Source: JBCCYM01 sp039190005
GTDB taxonomy: Bacteria; Pseudomonadota; Gammaproteobacteria; UBA12402
NCBI GenBank assembly: GCA_039190005.1
Contig: JBCCYM010000030.1
Location: 1-20,401 of the forward strand
DNA length: 20,401 nucleotides
Direction of reading: 5' to 3'
Shown piece by piece: positions 1 to 6,451 of the stretch. Within the stretch, counting starts at the first letter, position 1. Each line of letters opens with the position of its first letter. Both the position numbers and the translations under genes were made by a program. The notes beneath the pieces are model-generated. The model was not told the DNA's origin, did not search any database, and saw only the letters and a program-made list of their open reading frames with translations.

Positions 1-132
1 GTAATCTAAGTTAAGTTTTTGCTTGAGTACTGGAATAAGTAAATCATTAAGGGTAATACCAATACCCATAATAATTAGCAATACAATAATACTGCTGAAC
101 AGTTTCCAATGATCGGTCAGTTTTGCTTTCAC
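1..132 (-). CDS. MFS sugar permease, FucP/HexP-like (N-terminal fragment)
   Basis: Only the first 44 codons lie in the window; the gene continues beyond base 1. The likely start is GTG at 132-130, because the ATG one base upstream runs straight into TGA. An AGGA ribosome-binding site sits about 4 nt before the GTG. The peptide reads VKAKLTDHWKLFSSIIVLLI and then MGIGITLNDLLIPVLKQKLN: a short cytoplasmic tail, then the first membrane helix with the G-x-G-x-T-L-N-D-x-L-I-P-x-L pattern typical of the L-fucose/hexose:proton symporter branch of the major facilitator superfamily. The substrate cannot be told from this fragment. Family assignment is from the motif; function (proton-coupled sugar uptake across the inner membrane) is inference. 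It is divergent from the Tpx-like gene to its right. Confidence 0.6.
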   Translation of the reverse strand, partial: MKAKLTDHWKLFSSIIVLLIIMGIGITLNDLLIPVLKQKLNLDY

Positions 133-217
133 ATGTTCCTTTTTATCTAATGCTTAAGTTTAGTTTGGCTTACAATAGTATTAGTTAATTTTAACAACTG
201 CAATGAATTTAAGAATA

Positions 218-226
218 TGATATAAT
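218..226 (+). promoter_or_regulatory. extended -10 promoter element for the Tpx-like gene
   Basis: TGATATAAT is a perfect extended -10 (TGnTATAAT). No good -35 is visible, as is usual for extended -10 promoters. Transcription would begin near 232-234, only a few bases before the ATG at 237. The in-frame ATGs at 255 and 258 are therefore plausible real starts. Confidence 0.45.
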
Positions 227-236
227 TTAGCACATT

Positions 237-860
237 ATGAGTAAGCAAACTAAGATGATGAAAGTCACAAAAGCCATTATAACGGCTGGTATTCTATTTT
301 TTTTATTTGATACTGCTTTGGCAATACAACTGACCTCTCGTCAATATGGGTCGGAAACCATACCCAATGTACAATTACAAAGTGGTGATCTCGCGCCGCA
401 AGCCAAGTTATTGGATCGTCACTACCAACAAGTCACCATTGGTGGTTCAAGTGATAAAGTGCAGATTATCGTGACAGCTGAATCACTTTATACACCGCTA
501 TCTAATGATCAAATAACCACACTGAATGCCAATGCCAGTAAATTAAACGCCACGGTGGTTTATGTGGTCACAGCGAATCAACCTATTATTGTCAATATGT
601 TTGAAAATACCCATAAATTTAATACTATTCAGTTCTTGTCGGCGTTCAACAATCCGGCGTTTGGTTTATCTTATGGGGTGCAAATTATTGGTGGCAAATT
701 AACGGGTATTACCGTACCGGCAATTTTTGTTGTTAATCACCAAGGTAAAATTGTTTATAAAGAAATTGCTCATAAGCTTGATCAGAAACTCAATATTCAA
801 GCCGCCATTACTGCGGCGGAAAATGTAGAAAAAAATGGTGGATCAACAGTTATTGAATAA
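237..860 (+). CDS. exported thiol peroxidase (Tpx)-like protein lacking all cysteines
   Basis: This 207-residue protein has a signal peptide (basic start, hydrophobic core about 14-25, likely cleavage after ALA at 29), so it should be periplasmic. The rest aligns by eye with Tpx peroxiredoxins: the C-terminal half carries FLSAFNNPAFGLSYGVQI, then GGKLTGI and FVVNHQGKIVYKEI, matching the E. coli Tpx segments STFRNAEFLQAYGV, GPLKGL and VVVIDENDNVIFSQL. The catalytic features are gone. Where Tpx has T-x-x-Cys, this has T85-P-L-S88; the resolving-cysteine region reads VNMFENTH; the Arg of STFRN is Asn. There is no cysteine in the whole protein, so peroxidase activity by the usual mechanism is excluded. 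It may be a binding or chaperone-like derivative of the fold. The start is uncertain: ATG at 237 has no clear ribosome-binding site and lies almost on the predicted transcription start, so 255 or 258 are alternatives. No terminator is seen downstream. Confidence 0.7.
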   Translation: MSKQTKMMKVTKAIITAGILFFLFDTALAIQLTSRQYGSETIPNVQLQSGDLAPQAKLLDRHYQQVTIGGSSDKVQIIVTAESLYTPLSNDQITTLNANASKLNATVVYVVTANQPIIVNMFENTHKFNTIQFLSAFNNPAFGLSYGVQIIGGKLTGITVPAIFVVNHQGKIVYKEIAHKLDQKLNIQAAITAAENVEKNGGSTVIE

Positions 861-956
861 GCTCATGCGTTATACTTAACGATTCGTCTTTAAAAATTAG
901 TCTATTGTTATAGTTGGATAGATGAAGTTTGTCTTACGCTGAGAATGGGGATGTAA

Positions 957-2024
957 ATGATTGCAAAAAAAACTATTCTTTATTTTAAAAATAAAATTCT
1001 TGGTGACGTTCAATTTAAATATCAGTATGGTATTTCTAAAAAAATCAATAGAGAAGTTGAAGCATTAATTGCTGTTGTCGTATGCAATGATGCTCAAAGC
1101 TATATGGCTAGTGTCGTTGGCATTTTTCAGCGAAAAACGGTACTAGCCAGAAAATATTGGGTAAATCTTTTCATGATGTTTTTTATACTTATTTTATACT
1201 CAAATTTGCATGCCAATATCGAAAAATTCAAAACTGTACATCTGAAAGGAAAATTAGATCCGCCCAACTACGTGCTTCAAGTAACAAAAGAACGAATTAT
1301 AGCTTCAAAGCTACCGTTTTACAGCTACCAAATTGTTAAAGAATACAAACAACCGAGTCACAAGTGGTTTCTTGAAGGGGTATTACTTTACAATGACTCA
1401 CTTTATGTCAGTACAGGGCACTTTGGTGAATCAAAATTAGTGAAACTTGGCTTGCCGTATATGAATATCATTAATGAAGTAACGTTACCAGGTCACTATT
1501 TTGGTGAAGATATTACTGTATTAAATGGGAAACTATACCAATTAAGCTATAAGAGCCATAATGGTTTCATATATGATCCAGAGACATTGAAATTGTTGGG
1601 TAATTTTTCTTATAAGGGGCAAGGCTGGGGACTGACAACTGATGGAAAATATCTCATAAAGAGTAATGGTTCACAACATATCGATTTTTTGGATCCTGAA
1701 AAAAATTATATTGTGGTAAAAACTATAACGGTTAAAGATCCATACGGAGACATAGAAATGTTGAATGCCTTAGATTACATGGATGGTAAAATATACGCTA
1801 ATGTTTATTTAACTCCTTATATCGCCATCATTTCCCCTAAGGACGGCGATATAGTTGGATGGATCTCGTTGCAAGATTTAGATAGAAAAGAGTTTAATAT
1901 TGTAGAGCATCATGTCCCAAATGGGATAACGCATAACAACAAAAAAGAACTTTTAGTTGGTGGCAAAGATTTCTCAAAGATTTACCAAATAAAATTAAAA
2001 CCTATCGTGCTTCCTGAAAAATAG
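957..2024 (+). CDS. glutaminyl-peptide cyclotransferase (plant-type glutamine cyclotransferase)
   Basis: The family catalyses cyclisation of N-terminal glutamine to pyroglutamate and folds as a five-bladed propeller. Family blocks appear in order: FLEGVLLYNDSLYVSTGHFG (about 138-157), YFGEDITVLNGKLYQLSYKS (181-200), GFIYDPETLKLLGNFSYKGQ (203-222) then GWGLTTDG, SNGSQHIDFLDP (236-247), LNALDYMDGKIYANVY (269-284) and a degenerate HHVPNGITH block (318-326). The conserved Glu of F-x-E-G is E140. The usual LNELE reads LNALD. The propeller begins only near residue 90. Before it lie a membrane/signal-like segment (about 68-86, ending SNLHA) and an extra 65 residues I do not recognise. Translation could instead begin at ATG 1104 or at the ATG pair 1173/1176, which would leave a short signal peptide. 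A GGGGA stretch before 957 supports the long form weakly. It is probably exported and convergent with ybdG. Sure of family, unsure of start. Confidence 0.8.
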   Translation: MIAKKTILYFKNKILGDVQFKYQYGISKKINREVEALIAVVVCNDAQSYMASVVGIFQRKTVLARKYWVNLFMMFFILILYSNLHANIEKFKTVHLKGKLDPPNYVLQVTKERIIASKLPFYSYQIVKEYKQPSHKWFLEGVLLYNDSLYVSTGHFGESKLVKLGLPYMNIINEVTLPGHYFGEDITVLNGKLYQLSYKSHNGFIYDPETLKLLGNFSYKGQGWGLTTDGKYLIKSNGSQHIDFLDPEKNYIVVKTITVKDPYGDIEMLNALDYMDGKIYANVYLTPYIAIISPKDGDIVGWISLQDLDRKEFNIVEHHVPNGITHNNKKELLVGGKDFSKIYQIKLKPIVLPEK

Positions 2025-2057
2025 ACTCATTTAATGCAGCGGAGTGCGGAAAAATAT

Positions 2058-2096
2058 GGGGTATTAAATTCGTTGGCATGGGATCCTAATAAATAA
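2058..2096 (+). pseudogene. possible remnant of a second cyclotransferase copy
   Basis: In the same frame as the preceding gene, 33 bases past its TAG stop, the sequence reads GVLNSLAWDPNK and then TAA. This resembles the family block V-L-N-G-I-A-W/Y-D-P, which in the intact gene is degenerate (HHVPNGITHN). It may be the trace of a tandem duplicate or of a C-terminal exchange. The match is only about a dozen residues, so chance is not excluded. Confidence 0.25.
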
Positions 2097-2124
2097 ATAG
2101 TCGTCTTTCATATATTTCTCCTCG

Positions 2125-3384
2125 CTAAAGTGAAACAGGAAGCGTTTGGCTAGACATAATCTGAAACGCTCTTAAATCAAATGCTTTGAGTGCCGCCATT
2201 AAATGATCAAAAATGTCCGCCTGAATTTCTTCATAACGGCCCCAGTTGGTATCGGTGGTAAATACATAGACTTCTAAGGGTAATCCGGTTTCTGTTGATT
2301 GCAATTGTCGGATAAGAAAAGTAAAGCGTGGCGATTTTTGGATTTTTGGATGATGTTGTAAATATTGCTTAATATATTGACGGAAAAGTCCGATATTGGT
2401 CAATTGTCGGCCGTTAACAATGCTGCGTTGATTAAATTGATGTTTCTGATTATAGTCAGTAATTTCTTTGGTAATGCTGTCAAGATAGGCTTTCATATAA
2501 TCTAAACTTTTTATGTTTTCTAGCAAGGCCGTGTCACAGAATTTAATGGAATCAATATCAATATGAATGGCTCTTTTAATACGTCGTCCGCCGGCTTCAG
2601 TCATGCCTCGCCAGTTCTGCACGCCGGTGGTCATTAGGTGAGCAATAGGAATGGTCATCACGGTTTTATCAAAGTTCTGTACTTTTACCGTGTTGATTGA
2701 AATATCCAACACATTACCATCAACATGGTATTGCGGAATGGTAATCCAGTCACCAACACGGACAATGTCATACACCGATGCCTGAATATTGGTGACAAAA
2801 CCAAGTATGGTGTCTTTAAATACCAACAGCAGCACAGCTGACAAGGCGCCTAAGCTGGCAAGAAATGTCCAGGGTGATTTATTGGTTAATACCGAGGCGA
2901 TAAGAATGAAGACTATGATCCAGATAAATAATTTAATCACTTGCAGATAACTGCGTATTGGATGGCGTTTATGATTAAATTGATGGCGATAATGATAATA
3001 GATGCCATCATTAATCGCGCTAACCAGGTAGGCGAACATGATGAGCATATAGATTTCAGCAAGACCTTGCAGTATTTCTGTTAATCTTGGCATCCAATCT
3101 ATTTTTGATAAACTGAATAAACCAATGCCGAGATAAAAAATCAAACCGGCAATAAGATAAGCTAATCTGAGAAACACACGGTGGTTTTCCATCGATTTGA
3201 CTAAATTTTCCGATTCATCGGCGACGAGTTTGCGGGTGAAATAAAATGTTAAATAGCGCAGGATATAGACAGCAATGAAGCTGATCATGAAGAGTACGAC
3301 TATGCTAATGATTGTGGCCATAATATGGGCGATATCAGGCCTGATATTTGTTAATGTGAGATAATGTGTAATGGTATCAATCAT
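2125..3384 (-). CDS. ybdG: mechanosensitive channel, YbdG/MscS family
   Basis: At 419 residues it is close to E. coli YbdG (415), a miniconductance mechanosensitive channel of the inner membrane that releases solutes under osmotic stress. Hydrophobic helices lie at about 20-48, 71-92, 105-125 and 148-167. The pore-lining MscS helix follows with FLASLGALSAVLLLVFKDTI (174-193), then GFVTNIQASVYDIVRVGDWI. The beta domain has VDGNVLDISINTVKVQNFDK (221-240), TIPIAHLMT, and the YbdG-type QNWRGMTEAGGRRIKRAIHI (256-275), which separates it from short MscS. The start codon overlaps the coaE stop by 4 nt (ATGA), so the two are translationally coupled. It is the last gene of the pilA-to-ybdG run. No terminator hairpin is visible between it and the convergent cyclotransferase. 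Family assignment is firm; gating properties cannot be read from sequence. Confidence 0.88.
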   Translation of the reverse strand: MIDTITHYLTLTNIRPDIAHIMATIISIVVLFMISFIAVYILRYLTFYFTRKLVADESENLVKSMENHRVFLRLAYLIAGLIFYLGIGLFSLSKIDWMPRLTEILQGLAEIYMLIMFAYLVSAINDGIYYHYRHQFNHKRHPIRSYLQVIKLFIWIIVFILIASVLTNKSPWTFLASLGALSAVLLLVFKDTILGFVTNIQASVYDIVRVGDWITIPQYHVDGNVLDISINTVKVQNFDKTVMTIPIAHLMTTGVQNWRGMTEAGGRRIKRAIHIDIDSIKFCDTALLENIKSLDYMKAYLDSITKEITDYNQKHQFNQRSIVNGRQLTNIGLFRQYIKQYLQHHPKIQKSPRFTFLIRQLQSTETGLPLEVYVFTTDTNWGRYEEIQADIFDHLMAALKAFDLRAFQIMSSQTLPVSL

Positions 3385-4025
3385 CTTATTTCAAGGTGTT
3401 GTTGGTCTAATCGATCATAATAATGATGATGCAATTGTTCTACTTGTTGACGCAGTTGCGCTAAATTACCGCTATTATCAATGACATCATCAGCGTGTGC
3501 TACGCGTTGTTCACGCGATGCCTGCGCATTTATAATGCGATCAATTTGTTGGGAATCAAGCTGGTCACGTTGTTCAACCCGTTGTTTTTGAATCATGGGA
3601 TCGACATCGACGACTAAAATCCGATCTACCAGCGGGTTAGGAAGGTTTTCAATCAATAAAGGAATAACAAGGATACAATAGGGGGCATCGCATTGTTGTA
3701 TCAGCTGCTTCATCCGCTCGCGAATGCGTGGATGCAATAATTCTTCCAGCCATTTTTTTAATTCGGCGTCTTTGAAGATAAGCTGGCGTAATTTTCGGCG
3801 ATTAATGCGTTGCTGTTCATCAAGTATGGTATTACCCAGTTTTTGAATCACCGCGGTGTAGTTTGGCTGCTCTGGCATGAGTAACGCATAGGCAAGTTGA
3901 TCGGCATCAATAACCAGCGCGCCTAATGCTTCAAATAAAGCGGCGACTTCACTTTTGCCGCTACCAATTCCGCCGGTTAATCCAACAACAAGTGGTTTGT
4001 TTCTATGACTATTATTGTTTTTCAC
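3381..4025 (-). CDS. coaE: dephospho-CoA kinase
   Basis: CoaE phosphorylates the 3'-hydroxyl of dephospho-CoA with ATP, the last step of coenzyme A synthesis, in the cytoplasm. The P-loop GLTGGIGSGKS is at residues 15-25. It is followed by the DADQLA box (40-45) that holds the catalytic Asp, the LLHPRIRERM helix (96-105), and the IPLLIE and RILVVDVDP segments. Length is 214 residues with the GTG start at 4025-4023, against 206 in E. coli. The frame stays open upstream to an ATG at 4118, but that would add 31 residues overlapping most of the msrB tail and no part of the CoaE fold, so the GTG is preferred although it lacks a clear ribosome-binding site. It overlaps the msrB end by 14 nt and ybdG by 4 nt. 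A coaE gene beside pilC is the usual gammaproteobacterial arrangement, normally with pilD between them. Confidence 0.9.
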   Translation of the reverse strand: MKNNNSHRNKPLVVGLTGGIGSGKSEVAALFEALGALVIDADQLAYALLMPEQPNYTAVIQKLGNTILDEQQRINRRKLRQLIFKDAELKKWLEELLHPRIRERMKQLIQQCDAPYCILVIPLLIENLPNPLVDRILVVDVDPMIQKQRVEQRDQLDSQQIDRIINAQASREQRVAHADDVIDNSGNLAQLRQQVEQLHHHYYDRLDQQHLEIR

Positions 4026-4587
4026 TCGTTTGATTTGTTTGCCGCGGGTCTTTATGTGATGCGTTGTGCTCAAATTCTGATAAATATTCACCATAGCCTT
4101 CAGCTTCCATGTCAGCAACAGGAATGAAGCGTAAGGCGGCGGAGTTCATACAATAACGTTTGCCTGTTGGCGCTGGACCATCATCAAAGACATGCCCTAA
4201 ATGTGAATGCCCATAAGTGGATAAAACTTCGGTGCGTTTGATAAAAAATAATTTATTATCAGGGCGAGTCTGAATATATTTTGGATCAATCGGTTTGGTA
4301 AAGCTGGGCCAACCAGTGCCGGAATCGTATTTATCAATAGAGCTAAATAATGGTTCACCGGATACAATATCAACATAAATACCGGCTTTTTCATTATCCC
4401 AATATTCATTGCGAAACGGTTTCTCAGTACCGCCTTTTTGCGTTACTTTATATTGTAGTGGAGTGAGTTTTTGTTTAATTTGTGCTGGTGTTAGTTTTAC
4501 AGTGTAATCTTTTGCCATCATTGAAACTCCCATGACTGAAATTGGTACAATTAAAATGAATAGTAACAGTTTTGCGGTTTTATTCAT
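4012..4587 (-). CDS. msrB: exported peptide-methionine (R)-S-oxide reductase MsrB
   Basis: MsrB reduces the R form of methionine sulfoxide in proteins. An N-terminal hydrophobic segment (about 6-22) makes it periplasmic or membrane-anchored. The MsrB core shows GGTEKPFRNEYWDN (52-65), AGIYVDIVSGEPLFSS (68-83), GWPSFTKPI (92-100), GHSHLGHVFDDGP (126-138) and the catalytic RYCMNSAALRF with C146. C146 is the only cysteine: the position that often carries the resolving Cys (SGCGWPSF) is T91, and the zinc-binding CxxC pairs of other MsrBs are absent. Recycling must therefore use an external thiol directly. The C-terminus after about 172 is a short hydrophilic tail overlapping coaE. It lies 25 nt after msrA, which handles the S form, so the two form a functional pair in a shared transcript. 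Family call is very secure. Confidence 0.93.
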   Translation of the reverse strand: MNKTAKLLLFILIVPISVMGVSMMAKDYTVKLTPAQIKQKLTPLQYKVTQKGGTEKPFRNEYWDNEKAGIYVDIVSGEPLFSSIDKYDSGTGWPSFTKPIDPKYIQTRPDNKLFFIKRTEVLSTYGHSHLGHVFDDGPAPTGKRYCMNSAALRFIPVADMEAEGYGEYLSEFEHNASHKDPRQTNQTSEKQ

Positions 4588-4612
4588 AGTTTAATACATC
4601 ATTTTATATTGG

Positions 4613-5203
4613 TTATGATTCGCCCCAAATTTCCTTTAATCGTTTATCACGACCGCAGCGTAGGCGATAAAACTTATAGCGTATTGAATGGTTTTTATAA
4701 TACTTTTGATGGTAAGCTTCGGCGGGATAAAATTGAGTTGAAGGGAGAATATTGGTATAAACGGTTTTAGCTAATTTTTTCTTAACCGCTTCTTTTGAGT
4801 CCTGAGCCATTTGGTATTGCTGTTGATTGAGATAAAAAATAGCGCTACGGTATTGTTTTCCTCGATCACAGAACTGACCGCCTTTATCCAAAGGATCAAT
4901 GTTGTGCCAAAATGTAGTCAGTAATTGTTGGTAGGATACTTTTTCCGTGTCGTAAATAACTTTTACCGACTCGACGTAATTGGTCTTGCCGGAAGAGACC
5001 TTTGAATAGCTGGGATTGGGCGTTGAGCCGCCATCATAACCTACTGTTGTAGAAATAACGCCAGGGATTTTATCAAAATCAGCCTGTAAACACCAGAAGC
5101 AACCGCCGGCAAAAATAGCCGTTTCGTTTTCAGCTAAAGCGGTACTGGTGCCGATAAGCATTGCGATGAGGCATAACAGTGAAGCGAATTTTTTTAATAC
5201 CAT
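4613..5203 (-). CDS. msrA: exported peptide-methionine (S)-S-oxide reductase MsrA
   Basis: MsrA reduces the S form of methionine sulfoxide. Residues 1-24 are a signal peptide (cleavage after TALA), so it acts in the periplasm. The catalytic motif is GGCFWC (33-38), with C35 the nucleophile. GVISTTVGYDGGSTPNPSYS, KVIYD, the FWHNIDPLDKGGQFCDRGKQ block with its following YRSAIFY, and YPAEAYHQKYY are all standard for the family. C183 in the C-terminal RCGRDKRLKEIWG is the likely resolving cysteine of this periplasmic subgroup. An AGGAAAAGG ribosome-binding site sits about 8 nt before the ATG. The gene starts 24 nt after pilC and is followed 25 nt later by msrB, so it is probably read from the pil promoter. 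It occupies the place where pilD is commonly found. Thioredoxin-fold reductants needed to recycle it are not encoded here. Confidence 0.94.
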   Translation of the reverse strand: MVLKKFASLLCLIAMLIGTSTALAENETAIFAGGCFWCLQADFDKIPGVISTTVGYDGGSTPNPSYSKVSSGKTNYVESVKVIYDTEKVSYQQLLTTFWHNIDPLDKGGQFCDRGKQYRSAIFYLNQQQYQMAQDSKEAVKKKLAKTVYTNILPSTQFYPAEAYHQKYYKNHSIRYKFYRLRCGRDKRLKEIWGES

Positions 5204-5227
5204 GTCTGTGACCTTTTCCTGTTGATA

Positions 5228-6451
5228 TTACGATACAACCATGCCCAGTTTAAATATCGGCAAATACATTGCCAGTAAAAGTATACCAATTAATACCCCT
5301 AAAATTAGCATAATGATAGGTTCAAGTAAATAGTTTAAGCGTTTTATGAAACGTTGAATATCATCATGATAATACTGACTAAGCTGCTCCAGCATCTGAC
5401 ATAGCTTGCCACTTTGTTCGCCACCGGCGGTCATTTCCACCATCAAAGTGGGAAAAAGATTGACTTCCGTCATACTCGCCGCCAGTCCCAAACCTTGCTG
5501 GGTTTTTAAGTGTAATTGTTGGTAAGCCCAATAAAATACTTTATTATCAGCAACTTGTGAGCATATTGTTAATACTTTAGGTAAACTGATGCCCGCTGAA
5601 AACGCCATTGAAAATGTCTGTAAACAGCGGGTTAAAATGGCTTTTTCAATCAATTTTCCGAAAACCGGCAGTTTCAGCAGTAAAAAATCCAGATATAAAT
5701 TGCCATAAGTCGAATATTTCTTTGCCAAGTATATTGCCAATAGTAATGCCAGGCCAAGAATGATGGCATAACTACCATAGGCTCTTGTCCATTGTGACAG
5801 CGTAATAATCACCTTGGTTAAATAAGGGAGAGTAATATTACTTTCCGTAAACATGATGGCAAATTTAGGGATAACAACAATTAATAAGACACTCGTGATA
5901 GTTATGGCCGTGATCACCAGCATGGATGGATAAAGGCAGGCGGAAATAATATTGCTTTTTAATTGTGCGTAGTCACGCCGTTGTTTGGCGGCATAATGAA
6001 GCATGGTGTCGAGCTTGCCGCTTTGTTCGCCGGCGGCAATGAGTTGACAGCTGAGAGGGTCAAAATATTGCGGATAGGTGTTGAGTGACTGAGACAGGGA
6101 AAGACCATTTTGCAAGGCGTTAATCACAGTACTCAGCATTGTCGCCATGACTGATTTTTGATGTTGTTTTGCCAGCATTGATAAGGCGGTGATTAAATCA
6201 ATACCGGCACTGAGTAAATGAGCGAGTTGTACAAGTAATGTGGTAATGTTTTCTGCTTTAATCTTGCCGGTTTTTCGCCAATGACCTTGTCGCCAGAGTG
6301 ATTGTTTTTTTAGCTTATAGACGGTTATGCCTTGTTTGCGCAATAGCAGTAATGCCTGTTGATGGTTTTCGGCATGGATAGTCCCTCGACAGATTTGTTG
6401 TTGTTGAATGCCTTGCCACACAAAATAGAGTTGTTTTGATGCTGTTTTCAT
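5228..6451 (-). CDS. pilC: type IV pilus inner-membrane platform protein PilC
   Basis: PilC is the polytopic inner-membrane protein on which pilin subunits are assembled under control of the PilB ATPase. At 407 residues it has the normal length. It contains the two T2SSF repeats of the family, about 70-195 and 275-400, each with the signature AAGEQSGKL/AGGEQSGKL (at 141-147 and 344-350). Membrane helices lie at about 168-195, 225-242 and 380-402. The N-terminal 65 residues are the cytoplasmic YFVWQG-type domain and are rather glutamine-rich. Its ATG overlaps the pilB stop by 4 nt (ATGA), so it is translationally coupled to pilB. The family call is secure; a type II secretion GspF is the only near alternative, and the pilin-pilB neighbourhood favours PilC. 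Confidence 0.9.
   Translation of the reverse strand: MKTASKQLYFVWQGIQQQQICRGTIHAENHQQALLLLRKQGITVYKLKKQSLWRQGHWRKTGKIKAENITTLLVQLAHLLSAGIDLITALSMLAKQHQKSVMATMLSTVINALQNGLSLSQSLNTYPQYFDPLSCQLIAAGEQSGKLDTMLHYAAKQRRDYAQLKSNIISACLYPSMLVITAITITSVLLIVVIPKFAIMFTESNITLPYLTKVIITLSQWTRAYGSYAIILGLALLLAIYLAKKYSTYGNLYLDFLLLKLPVFGKLIEKAILTRCLQTFSMAFSAGISLPKVLTICSQVADNKVFYWAYQQLHLKTQQGLGLAASMTEVNLFPTLMVEMTAGGEQSGKLCQMLEQLSQYYHDDIQRFIKRLNYLLEPIIMLILGVLIGILLLAMYLPIFKLGMVVS

Noticed and set aside
1157..1339. 60-codon open frame inside the cyclotransferase gene
   Set aside because: Different frame of the same strand, no recognisable content, and the larger frame has family motifs through most of this stretch.
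4026..4118. Upstream ATG extension of coaE
   Set aside because: The added 31 residues overlap msrB coding sequence and precede the CoaE fold; the GTG at 4025 gives the family's normal length.
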